From Brachybacterium sp. P6-10-X1 (GTDB taxonomy: Bacteria > Actinomycetota > Actinomycetes > Actinomycetales > Dermabacteraceae), in contig NZ_CP017297.1 of the NCBI RefSeq assembly GCF_001969445.1, forward strand, positions 496,001-560,000: a DNA stretch of 64,000 nucleotides, read 5' to 3'. The position numbers and the translations under genes were made by a program. Positions 10,406 through 18,639 of the stretch are shown here, one piece after another. The notes under the pieces were generated by a model. It was not told where the DNA came from. It made no database searches and saw only the letters and a program-made list of their open reading frames with translations. Numbering within the stretch: position 1 is the first letter of the stretch; each line of letters opens with the position of its first letter.

Positions 10406-11019
10406 GCTCCGTCGAGCCCCTGCCCGGGACCCGGGTCACGATCGCGCTCACCCCGCGCGAAGGAGACCTGGCCGTGGTGCGGGTGATCGCTGCGCCGCAG
10501 CGCGACATGGTCCGCGCCGGCACGCTCGGTGAGGTGCTGCGGCCCTTCGCCGATGCACTGCTGGTCGACGTCGCCGTCGAGGGCCGGCTCGTGCTGCCGG
10601 GCGCGTGGGTCCAGCGGGAGGTGCTCCAGCGCGGCACCGCGATCGAACGGGTGCCGGTCGCCGCCGGAGACCTGCGCCCGCCGGCCGTCATCGCCGGCAC
10701 CCCGGAGCGCGCCGCCCTGCACTGGGGCGAGACGGTCTGGCCGCTCGCGCTCGGGGGAGTGGTCGCGATCCCGTCGGCCGCCCGCGCCGCGCCGCACCCG
10801 CTCTCCCGGCTGCGCCGCCTGGTCATGGTCGCCCTCGGTCGGCGGCAGGAGATCGCCCTGACCCTCTGGCAGGACCCCGATCTCGAGATCCCCTGGCACG
10901 ACGTGCGGCTGCTGCCGCACGCCGCGCGCTGGTTCGAGCTCGCGCAGGTGCCGACCGGCGCGCGGTACGCCGACGCCGAACGGATCCAGGGCGTCGGCCG
11001 CGCCCGCTCCCTGTCCTGA
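10402..11019 (+). CDS. Conserved-looking protein of unknown function
   Basis: A 205-residue soluble protein without signal peptide or membrane span. Codon use and GC3 match its neighbours and its start overlaps the Nudix stop by four bases, so it is very likely a real gene. The sequence alternates short beta-rich segments (TRVTIALTPREGDLAVVRVI near residue 10) with Arg/Pro-rich turns and ends WFELAQVPTGARYADAERI. I recognise no domain. Coupling to the Nudix hydrolase is the only functional hint. Confidence 0.7.
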   Translation: MSSVEPLPGTRVTIALTPREGDLAVVRVIAAPQRDMVRAGTLGEVLRPFADALLVDVAVEGRLVLPGAWVQREVLQRGTAIERVPVAAGDLRPPAVIAGTPERAALHWGETVWPLALGGVVAIPSAARAAPHPLSRLRRLVMVALGRRQEIALTLWQDPDLEIPWHDVRLLPHAARWFELAQVPTGARYADAERIQGVGRARSLS

Positions 11020-11119
11020 GGGAAGGTTCCGTGTCCGACGCGCCGGGGGAGAGATGGTGTGACCCGCGCCGCAGGGGCTAAGGTCGAGCCTTGTGCCCGA
11101 TGTCGACGAGGAGGTCTTC

Positions 11120-12514
11120 GTGGCCCCAGGACCGCTCACCCGGTCGTCCCCCGACCGCCGCACCTTCCTGCGCCTGAGCGCGGGGGTCGCGACGGTCCTT
11201 CCGCTGACCGCACTGGCCGGCTGCGCCGGCAGCAACGGTGACCCCTCGGTCATCCGGATCGCCTTCCAGCAGTTCGGCTCAGGGACCATCAAGGAGCAGT
11301 GGATCACCACCGCCGCCGAGGAGTTCTCCGCCGAGAACCCTCAGCTGACGGTGGAGCTGGTCCCCATCGTCGCCTCCGAAGGGGACTACTTCACCAAGAA
11401 CGAGCTGCTGATGAGCTCGCCCCGCACCAGCCCCGATCTGGTGTACGAGGACTCTTTCATCCTGCTCTCCGACGTCGGGGCGGGCTACCTGCAGCCGATC
11501 ACCGACCTGGCCGAGGGCTTCGAGCACTGGGACGACATCGCCGACGCCTCGAAGGTCGCCGTCACCGGGGAGGACGGGGAGATCTACGGGATCCCCATCA
11601 CCACGGACACCCGCGCCATCTGGTTCCACCGCGAGGTGCTCGCCGAGGCCGGACTGCCCGAGGACTGGCAGCCCGGCAGCTGGGCGGACATCCTCGAGGC
11701 CGCACGCGCGATCCGCGACTCCGACAGCGAGGCGACCCCGTTCTTCATGTTCGCGGGCACGCCGCAGGGCGAGAAGGCCTCGATGCAGGGCTTCGAGATG
11801 CTGCTGTACGGCACCGCGCCGGACAGCTGGCTGTACGACCGCGAGACCAAGAAGTGGATCATCGGCTCGAGGGGGTTCATCGACTCCCTCGCCTTCCTGG
11901 AGACGGTCTTCGAGGAGGACCTGACCCTCCCGCCGGCTCAGCTGCTGGACCCGAACATCTCCGAGTCGATCTACACCACACTGCTGCCGGAGAAGAAGCT
12001 CGGCATGCTGGTGGACGGCTCGTGGATCTCCCAGAACTGGACCGAGTCCGCGGCCCGGCCCTGGCCCGAGTGGCCGGACGTGATCGGTCTGGCGGACATG
12101 CCCACCCAGGACGGCGGCGGCAACGGCACCGTGACCCTGGCCGGCGGCTGGGGGCTGTCGATCCCGCAGCACGTCACCGACCGTGATGCCGCCTTCGCCT
12201 TCCTCGAGAAGCTGGTCTCGACGGAGACCCTGGTGGACTTCGCCATCGCCGACAACCACATCACCGTGCGCGAGGACGTCGCGGCCGACGAGCGCTACCA
12301 GGGCTACTCCCCGGCGGTCGAGTACTTCACCGAGATCTTGGAGACCGCCTACTACCGCCCGGCCCTCCCGGCCTACCCGGAGGTGTCCTCCGCCATCCAG
12401 GAAGCGATGGAGGCCGTGATGACCGGCGTCAGCCCTGAGTCGGCGGCCGCCGCGTACGACGCCACCGTCACCGACATCGTCGGGCCCGAGAACGTGCAGG
12501 AGGCCAGCGCATGA
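11120..12514 (+). CDS. ABC sugar transporter substrate-binding lipoprotein
   Basis: Extracellular solute-binding protein of the family-1 (CUT1, MalE-like) class, about 464 residues. The N-terminus combines a twin-arginine motif (DRRTFLRLSAG) with a lipobox (LAGC near residue 35), so it is probably exported folded and anchored as a lipoprotein. Mature motifs include GEIYGIPITTDTRAIWFHRE and GKLGMLVDGSW-type segments of the ligand cleft. GTG at 11120 is chosen because GAGGAGG sits seven bases upstream; an in-frame GTG at 11093 is possible. The two permease genes follow with four-base overlaps. The sugar cannot be told from sequence. Confidence 0.92.
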   Translation: MAPGPLTRSSPDRRTFLRLSAGVATVLPLTALAGCAGSNGDPSVIRIAFQQFGSGTIKEQWITTAAEEFSAENPQLTVELVPIVASEGDYFTKNELLMSSPRTSPDLVYEDSFILLSDVGAGYLQPITDLAEGFEHWDDIADASKVAVTGEDGEIYGIPITTDTRAIWFHREVLAEAGLPEDWQPGSWADILEAARAIRDSDSEATPFFMFAGTPQGEKASMQGFEMLLYGTAPDSWLYDRETKKWIIGSRGFIDSLAFLETVFEEDLTLPPAQLLDPNISESIYTTLLPEKKLGMLVDGSWISQNWTESAARPWPEWPDVIGLADMPTQDGGGNGTVTLAGGWGLSIPQHVTDRDAAFAFLEKLVSTETLVDFAIADNHITVREDVAADERYQGYSPAVEYFTEILETAYYRPALPAYPEVSSAIQEAMEAVMTGVSPESAAAAYDATVTDIVGPENVQEASA

Positions 12515-13458
12515 GCACCAGCGCCCCCACGACGGAGCACGAGCCGTCCCTGGCGGCCCCGCCGCCGCCGCGGCGCGGGAGGCTGGGGAACGGCCTGACC
12601 GCGACCCGGGCCGTGCCGATGGTCCCGGCGTTCCTGCTGCTGATCGGCTTCATGCTGGGGCCGATCGTGTACTCCGTGTACCTCGCGTTCACCGACAAGG
12701 CCATCCGCGGCAAGGGCGCCGAGGACGCCGAGTTCGTCGGCTTCGAGAACTTCACCGACGCGTTCACCGACGGCGACTTCTGGAACTCGGTGATCCTGAC
12801 GCTGATCTTCACGGTGGTGTCCGCCGTGATCGGCCAGAACGTCATGGGCATGCTGCTGGCCCTGCTGCTGGAGCGCGCCAGCCGGGTGATCTCCTTCGTG
12901 GTGACCTCGATCGTGATCGCCGCCTGGATCCTCCCGGAGGTGGTCGCCGGCTACCTGCTCTACACGTTCTTCGCCCCCGAGGGATCGTTGAATGCGATCA
13001 TCACGGCGATCGGGCTGCCGCCGCAGGAGCTGCTGTTCAGCGCGCCCATCATCGCGGTGTCCTTCGCGAACATCTGGCGCGGCACCGCGTTCTCGATGCT
13101 GGTGTACTCGGCGGCGCTCAGCTCCGTTCCCGGTGACGTCTACGAGTCCGCCTCCCTGGACGGAGCCGGCCCGGTGCGCCGATTCGTCTCGGTGACGCTG
13201 CCGCTGATGCGGCCCGCGATCGCCACCAACCTGATGCTGACCACCCTGCAGACGCTGTCGGTGTTCGGGCTGATCTTCATCATGACCGGTGGCGGGCCGT
13301 CCCGGCAGAGCCAGACGCTGCCGCTGTACATGTACGAGCAGGCGTTCTCCTACGGCCAGCTCGGCTACGGCACCGCCGTGGCCCTGCTGCTGCTCCTGAT
13401 CGGAGCGGTGGCCTCGTTGGTGTACCTGCGTCTGCTCCCGGAGGAGGACAAGCGATGA
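12511..13458 (+). CDS. ABC sugar transporter permease (MalF type)
   Basis: Inner-membrane permease of 315 residues with six predicted spans, starting after a 30-residue cytoplasmic Pro/Arg-rich tail (AVPMVPAFLLLIGFMLGPIV is the first span). The EAA loop that docks on the ATPase reads YESASLDGAGPVRRFVSVTL near residue 210. It overlaps both neighbours by four bases. With the lipoprotein and second permease it forms a CUT1 importer. No ATP-binding gene is present in the cluster, so it may share an MsiK-type ATPase encoded elsewhere, as is usual in actinobacteria. Confidence 0.92.
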   Translation: MSTSAPTTEHEPSLAAPPPPRRGRLGNGLTATRAVPMVPAFLLLIGFMLGPIVYSVYLAFTDKAIRGKGAEDAEFVGFENFTDAFTDGDFWNSVILTLIFTVVSAVIGQNVMGMLLALLLERASRVISFVVTSIVIAAWILPEVVAGYLLYTFFAPEGSLNAIITAIGLPPQELLFSAPIIAVSFANIWRGTAFSMLVYSAALSSVPGDVYESASLDGAGPVRRFVSVTLPLMRPAIATNLMLTTLQTLSVFGLIFIMTGGGPSRQSQTLPLYMYEQAFSYGQLGYGTAVALLLLLIGAVASLVYLRLLPEEDKR

Positions 13459-14381
13459 CCGCGATCGACGAGACCACGGATCCCGCGACGCGGGAGGGCC
13501 GCGGCGGTCCCGGCTCCGGCGACGGCTCGCGGCTGAGACCGCGCCGCTCCGGCATGGGGCCGCGTGAACGCAGCACCACGATCGCCAGCACGGTCGTGAT
13601 GCTGGTGATCGGCGCGGCCTTCCTGGTCCCGCTGCTGTGGGTGGTGCTCGCCTCCTTCAACACCGAGGCGTCGCTGTCCATCGCCTGGCCGAGCTCCTGG
13701 TCCCTGGGCAACTTCGCGGCGATCTGGAACATGGAGACCACCTTCCGGCCGCTGCTGAACTCCCTGATCCTGTGCGGCGGGGCGACGGTGGTCACCATGA
13801 CGACGGCGGTGCTGTGCGCGTACCCGATGTCGCGGTACCGGTTCCGTGCCAAACGTCCGCTGCTGCTGGGCATCATCTTCTCCACAGGACTGCCGATCAC
13901 CGCGATCATGATCCCGGTCTACTCGCTGTTCGTGCAGGTGAACCTGATCGACTCGATGGGTGGGGCGATCCTCTTCCTCGGCGCCAGCTCCCTGCCGTAT
14001 GCGATCTTCCTGACCAAGGGGTTCATGGACGGCGTGCCCGTGGAGATCGAGGAATCCGCCTGGACCGAGGGCGCCGGCGTGTACCGGGCCCTGTGGTCGG
14101 TGGTGCTGCCGCTGATGCGTCCGGGTCTGGCCGTGGCGACGATCTTCACCTTCGTGATGATGTGGGGGAACTTCTTCGTCCCGTTCATGCTGCTGCTGAG
14201 CCCCGAGAATCTCCCGGCCGCGGTGACGCTGTACACCTTCTCCTCGCAGTACGGGCAGGTCGCCTACGGCCAGCTGGCCGCTTTCTCGATCTTCTACTCG
14301 CTGCCGGTGGTGGTGCTGTACCTGTTCCTGGGGCGCACCCTGGGCCAGGGCTTCGCCGCGGCCGGCGGCGTGAAGGGCTGA
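13455..14381 (+). CDS. ABC sugar transporter permease (MalG type)
   Basis: Second membrane subunit of the importer, 308 residues. A 40-residue hydrophilic N-terminus precedes the first span (TVVMLVIGAAFLVPLLWVVL). The EAA loop is EIEESAWTEGAGVYRALWSV near residue 200, and the conserved span after it ends FVPFMLLLSPENLPAAVTLY, typical of MalG-like proteins. It begins four bases inside the first permease gene and closes the operon; the convergent acyltransferase gene ends 51 bases away. Confidence 0.92.
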   Translation: MTAIDETTDPATREGRGGPGSGDGSRLRPRRSGMGPRERSTTIASTVVMLVIGAAFLVPLLWVVLASFNTEASLSIAWPSSWSLGNFAAIWNMETTFRPLLNSLILCGGATVVTMTTAVLCAYPMSRYRFRAKRPLLLGIIFSTGLPITAIMIPVYSLFVQVNLIDSMGGAILFLGASSLPYAIFLTKGFMDGVPVEIEESAWTEGAGVYRALWSVVLPLMRPGLAVATIFTFVMMWGNFFVPFMLLLSPENLPAAVTLYTFSSQYGQVAYGQLAAFSIFYSLPVVVLYLFLGRTLGQGFAAAGGVKG

Positions 14382-14432
14382 CCTGGACGAGTCCGGCGTC
14401 GCCAGTCCGGCGTCGGCGTCGCCGCAGCGCGC

Positions 14433-15659
14433 TCAGGCCGGCTCGGTGACCCGGTCCTCGCGTCGCCGCCTGCTCCCGGACATCGCCCGGGCGCGGCGGT
14501 GGCCGTTGAGCCACTTCCCGAGCCAGGTGGAGCGCACCAGGAGGTCGTAGCTGATCAGGAGCACCGTCATCACCGCCGCCAGGGCGATGGCGAGCTTGAT
14601 GAGCAGCGGCAGGGCGAGGTCCGCCAGCGGGACCTCCACCAGCAGCAGCAGCGGGAAATGGATGAGGTAGATCCAGTAGGAGGAATCGGCCAGATAGCGC
14701 ACCCACGGGATCTCCCGCCTCACGAGTCTCCCCGTGAGTCCGAGCAGACCGTACACCCACGCCCACCCGGCGAGCGCGGCGAGGACCGCCACCAGGACCG
14801 GCGGCGTGGAGGCCGGTGCGAGCAGGGCGAGCGGGCTGAGCACGACGGCGACCGCCAGCTGCGGGATCCACTGCCGCTGCAGCCGGCCCAGCGCGGAGGG
14901 GTGCGCCCGCAGGAACCACCCCGCCAGGAAGGCGGCGCCATAGGTGATGCTCGCGCCCGCCACCGGCACCAGCGTGGTGGGCTCGGTGATGCTGGCGACG
15001 TTCCCGCCCTGGACCATCAGGCCCACCGCGTACGGGGCGGCGACCAGGAGGAGACCGAACGGGGAGGACAGCGCCGAGGCGATGCGGAGGGAGGCCCGCT
15101 CCGCGCGCCCGGTGCCGAGCAGACGCAGGAGCACGGCACGCACCACCACGACCACGAGCACGATCTCGAGCAGCAGGAGCAGGAACCACAGGTGCAGCGT
15201 GGGCAGGGCGAGGATGCCCGTGGGCGCCCCGGGCGGTGGCGGCGGGGGTGTGAGAGGACCGAGACCGCGCACGGCGGCGTTCAGCTGCACGGCCATGATG
15301 ACCAGCACGAAGAGCCCCGGCAGGAAGACGACCAACGGCAGCCCGATGCGCATCAGCCGGTCCCGCACATAGGACCCGGCGCCCCGGCGGTGCAGCACCA
15401 TGTGCCCGAAGTAGCCGGCCAGCATCATGAACAGGATCATGCGGAAGAGGTGGATCACCCCGACCGCGCCCAGCGCTCCCCAGGAGTCGTGGCTGTCGCT
15501 GACGAGCCAGAGGTCACCGGGGAGGAAGGGCATCAGGGCGTGCAGCAGCACGCCCAGCAGCAGCGCTCCGCCGCGGAGCGCGTCGAGGTGGTGGAGCCGC
15601 TGAGGACCGGTGGTCGAGGGTGAGCCGGTCGAGGGGCCGGAGGACGGGTTCTGAGACAT
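14433..15659 (-). CDS. Acyltransferase-3 family membrane protein
   Basis: A 408-residue multi-span protein of the acyltransferase-3/OpgC superfamily, which moves acyl groups onto surface carbohydrates or other envelope molecules. The hallmark N-terminal segment is HLDALRGGALLLGVLLHALM, followed by about ten membrane spans, the MLAGYFG turn, and a late SSYWIYLIHFP motif typical of the family. The ATG at 15659 is chosen because it starts just before this domain; the frame is open farther upstream. The C-terminus is basic (HRRARAMSGSRRRRED) and probably cytoplasmic. The acceptor is unknown. Confidence 0.88.
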   Translation of the reverse strand: MSQNPSSGPSTGSPSTTGPQRLHHLDALRGGALLLGVLLHALMPFLPGDLWLVSDSHDSWGALGAVGVIHLFRMILFMMLAGYFGHMVLHRRGAGSYVRDRLMRIGLPLVVFLPGLFVLVIMAVQLNAAVRGLGPLTPPPPPPGAPTGILALPTLHLWFLLLLLEIVLVVVVVRAVLLRLLGTGRAERASLRIASALSSPFGLLLVAAPYAVGLMVQGGNVASITEPTTLVPVAGASITYGAAFLAGWFLRAHPSALGRLQRQWIPQLAVAVVLSPLALLAPASTPPVLVAVLAALAGWAWVYGLLGLTGRLVRREIPWVRYLADSSYWIYLIHFPLLLLVEVPLADLALPLLIKLAIALAAVMTVLLISYDLLVRSTWLGKWLNGHRRARAMSGSRRRREDRVTEPA

Positions 15660-15780
15660 GACCTCGACGGTAGGCACCTCGTCGTCTCCGCGCCTCGCCC
15701 GATCGGGAGAGGGGGCATCCACCGATCTGCGGATGCGCCGGCCCTGGCGCCGGGACGGATCTCGGGGAACACTGGCACCC

Positions 15781-17034
15781 ATGGCGATTCTCCCTGCGCC
15801 GGCGCGGCCGCGGGCCGAGCTCGAGAGCGAGCCCGCGCCCTGTGCTGCGCGATCCGAGGTCTGGCAGGGCTCGCGGGGAGAGAAGCTCGAGGTCTGGATC
15901 CCGCCGGCTCTGCTCCTGGTCGCCTGGTCGGTGGGCTGGATCGCGGAGCAGACCTGGATGCCGGGCGACACCGTGCTGTGGGCCCTCGTCCCGACGGGCG
16001 TGATCCTGCTGGTGCGCGTCCTGCTGGAGAAGTTGCTGCGACGCTCGCGCCCGGGGGCCCGACCACTCGTGATGCTCTACGTCCTGCATCTGGTGCTGGT
16101 CGCGATCGGGACTCTCCTGAATCCGATGACCTGCATCTACACCTTCGTGGGCTACATCGATTCCCAGCGATTCCTGACCGGCGGCACGGCGCAGGCGGTG
16201 GTCGTGGTGACGGCGCTGCTGTGCGCCGTCGGTCAGTTGGGCGGGGTGCAGGTGGTCCTGACGGAGGTCTGGTTCTTCATCGGGCTCGCGGTCGTGAACA
16301 TGCTGATCGCCGTCTGCATGATGTTCCTGGCGGGTGAGCGCGAACGGATCCTCGACCAGCGCGAGCAGGCGCTGACCGAGATCGACCGTGTGAACCGGGA
16401 GAACGCGCAGCTGCACGAGCAGCTGATGGCCGGGGCGCGACGCGCCGGGGCCGACGAGGAGCGGGACCGGCTCTCGCGCGAGATCCACGACACCGTCGCC
16501 CAAGGGCTGATCGGCGTGATCCGCCAGCTCGAGATGGTCGGCTCCGACGTCGACCCGGCCTCGCGCCAACACCTCGCGATCGCCGAGGAGGCCGCGCGCG
16601 ACTGTCTGCTCGAGGCGCGTCGGGCGGTGGAGGCGCTCGGCCCCCACCAGCTGCACGACACCGGCCTCGTCGAGGCGCTGTCGGCCCTGGTGGCCCGCTG
16701 GGCCAGGACCCACCGGGTGGTTGCCACGTTCGACGCCGACGAGGCGCCGTGGGAGAGCCGCCACGGCCACGTTCTGGTGCGCGTCGCCCAGGAGTCCCTG
16801 GCGAACATCGCCCGCCACGCCGGGGCGGGCACGGTGACGGCGACCCTGCTCGGCGACGAGAAGACGACGATCCTGCGCATCGTCGACGACGGCCGCGGCT
16901 TCGAGCCGGGTGCCGTCGAGCGCGGCCACGGGCTGTCCAACATGGTCGAGCGCGCGCGCCGGGTCGACGGGCGCCTCGAGATCTCCTCCGCCCCCGGTCA
17001 GGGCACCACCGTCACGGCGACGGTGCCGCGATGA
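15781..17034 (+). CDS. NarL-type sensor histidine kinase
   Basis: A membrane sensor kinase of 417 residues. Four to six hydrophobic spans occupy residues 35-185, a coiled-coil linker follows (REQALTEIDRVNRENAQLHE), and the HisKA_3 dimerisation helix contains the phospho-accepting His in DRLSREIHDTVAQGLIGVI near residue 235. The HATPase_c domain shows the N box (QESLANIARHA), the G1 motif (DDGRGF) and a later GHGLSNM. It overlaps the response regulator gene by four bases, so the two form a dedicated pair. The stimulus is unknown. The ATG at 15781 is preferred over an upstream in-frame start. Confidence 0.92.
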   Translation: MAILPAPARPRAELESEPAPCAARSEVWQGSRGEKLEVWIPPALLLVAWSVGWIAEQTWMPGDTVLWALVPTGVILLVRVLLEKLLRRSRPGARPLVMLYVLHLVLVAIGTLLNPMTCIYTFVGYIDSQRFLTGGTAQAVVVVTALLCAVGQLGGVQVVLTEVWFFIGLAVVNMLIAVCMMFLAGERERILDQREQALTEIDRVNRENAQLHEQLMAGARRAGADEERDRLSREIHDTVAQGLIGVIRQLEMVGSDVDPASRQHLAIAEEAARDCLLEARRAVEALGPHQLHDTGLVEALSALVARWARTHRVVATFDADEAPWESRHGHVLVRVAQESLANIARHAGAGTVTATLLGDEKTTILRIVDDGRGFEPGAVERGHGLSNMVERARRVDGRLEISSAPGQGTTVTATVPR

Positions 17035-17651
17035 GCCCCGTGAGGGTGGTGGTGGTCGATGACCACCCCGTGGTCCGCGACGGTCTGGTCGCGATGCTCG
17101 GGGCCGAGGAGGAGATCGCCGTGGTCGGCGCCGCCCAGGACGGCGGCGAGGCCGTCACGGTGAGCGAGGCGGTCGGCCCGGACGTGGTGCTGATGGACCT
17201 GCGGATGCCCGGCACCAGCGGGATCGAGGCGATCCGGGCATTGCGGCAAGGAGGCCGCAGGACCCCGCGGATCCTGGTGCTGACCACGTACGACACCGAT
17301 CGGGACATCCGTGGTGCGCTCGAGGCCGGTGCCGACGGCTACCTGCTCAAGGACAGTCCCCGCGAGGAGGTCGTCCGCGCCGTGCACGACCTTGCGGTGG
17401 GGAGGGCGGTGCTCGCCCCTGCGGCCCTCGCCGCCCTCGCCGGGGTCCGGGACGGCCAGGTCGCGCTCAGCTCCCGCGAGGCCGAGGTGCTGCGCCTGGT
17501 GGCCGATGGCTGCACGAACCGGGCGGTCGCCTCCCGGCTCGGGATCGGGGAGGCGACGGTGAAGACCCACCTCATGCACGTCTACGAGAAGCTCGGGGTG
17601 GGGGACCGTGCCTCCGCGGTTCGCACCGCCTGGGAGCTCGGGCTGGTCTGA
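17031..17651 (+). CDS. NarL/LuxR-family response regulator
   Basis: A 206-residue regulator. The receiver domain has the acidic pair VVDDHP, the phospho-acceptor Asp in DVVLMDLRMPGTSG at about residue 55 and the conserved Lys in GYLLKDSPREE. The C-terminal LuxR helix-turn-helix starts LSSREAEVLRLVADGCTNRA and ends TVKTHLMHVYEKLGV. It is translationally coupled (ATGA) to the histidine kinase before it. Candidate targets are neighbouring genes such as the ABC importer or acyltransferase, but no binding site is recognisable. Confidence 0.95.
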   Translation: MSPVRVVVVDDHPVVRDGLVAMLGAEEEIAVVGAAQDGGEAVTVSEAVGPDVVLMDLRMPGTSGIEAIRALRQGGRRTPRILVLTTYDTDRDIRGALEAGADGYLLKDSPREEVVRAVHDLAVGRAVLAPAALAALAGVRDGQVALSSREAEVLRLVADGCTNRAVASRLGIGEATVKTHLMHVYEKLGVGDRASAVRTAWELGLV

Positions 17652-17670
17652 GCGCTCCGCCCGTTCGTCG

Positions 17671-18552
17671 TCAGCGGAAGATGACGGTGCGGGTCCCGTC
17701 CAGCAGCACCCGCGACTGCGCGAACCAGGCGACCGCCTGGCGCAGCGTCCGCACCTCGGCATCCTGCCCGATCGCCATCAACTCCTGCGGGGAGCGGGTG
17801 TGGTCCACCCGGATCACGTCCTGCTCGATGATCGGGCCCTCGTCGAGGTCGCTGGTGACGAAGTGGGCGGTGGCCCCGATCTGCTTGACGCCGCGGGCAT
17901 GGGCCTGGCGATAGGGGTTGGCGCCCTTGAAACCCGGCAGGAACGAGTGGTGGATGTTGATGCAGCGTCCGGCGAGCTCCGCGCACAGCTCGGGGGAGAG
18001 GATCTGCATGTACCGCGCCAGCACCACGAGCTCGATGTCGTGCTCGTCGATCGCCCGCCGCACCCGATCCTCGAAGGCGGCCTTGGCGTGCTCGCCCTTC
18101 GTGGGGTGCTGCTCGAAGGGGATCTCGTGGAATCGCGCCAGCGGCTCGAGGGTGGGGTGGTTGGCCAGGATCAGCGGCACCTCGATGGGGAGGTGGCCGG
18201 CGTCGACCTGGAACAGCAGGTCGTTGAGGCAGTGCTTGGCGGTGGAGCCGAGCACGAGGGTGCGCAGCGGTCGGCCCACCACATCGAGATGGTGCTCGAT
18301 GCCGAAGCGCTCGATGACCGGGGCGAGGGCCGCGGCGATCTCCTGCGTCGAGGCGCTGGTGGTCAGCTGCAGACGCATGTAGAAGCGGTGGGTGCTGCCG
18401 CTCTCGAACTGACGCGACTCCGTGATGTTCCCACCCACCTCGACGATCGCACCGGTGACCGCGTGGACGATCCCGGCGCGGTCCTCGCACACGAAGGTGA
18501 GGACGTACTCGACGGTGGGGGCGGGGGTGCCGGTGGGGCTCGGACTGCTCAT
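17671..18552 (-). CDS. purU: Formyltetrahydrofolate deformylase
   Basis: Hydrolyses 10-formyltetrahydrofolate to formate and tetrahydrofolate, supplying formate and balancing one-carbon pools. The 293-residue product has an N-terminal ACT domain (YVLTFVCEDRAGIVHAVTG) and a formyltransferase-like catalytic domain with the motifs INIHHSFLPGFKGANPYRQA and GATAHFVTSDLDEGPII. The catalytic Asn-His-Asp set is plausible in ILANHPTLE, NIHHSFLP and TSDLDEGP. Convergent with the response regulator gene. Confidence 0.95.
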   Translation of the reverse strand: MSSPSPTGTPAPTVEYVLTFVCEDRAGIVHAVTGAIVEVGGNITESRQFESGSTHRFYMRLQLTTSASTQEIAAALAPVIERFGIEHHLDVVGRPLRTLVLGSTAKHCLNDLLFQVDAGHLPIEVPLILANHPTLEPLARFHEIPFEQHPTKGEHAKAAFEDRVRRAIDEHDIELVVLARYMQILSPELCAELAGRCINIHHSFLPGFKGANPYRQAHARGVKQIGATAHFVTSDLDEGPIIEQDVIRVDHTRSPQELMAIGQDAEVRTLRQAVAWFAQSRVLLDGTRTVIFR

Positions 18553-18639
18553 GCGTGAATCCTAGGAGTCTCCGGCGCGCCGGCACCGATCTGCCCGCAT
18601 CCCGGGGCCGGCCGGGGGGCGCACGTCACGTCGGCGTGC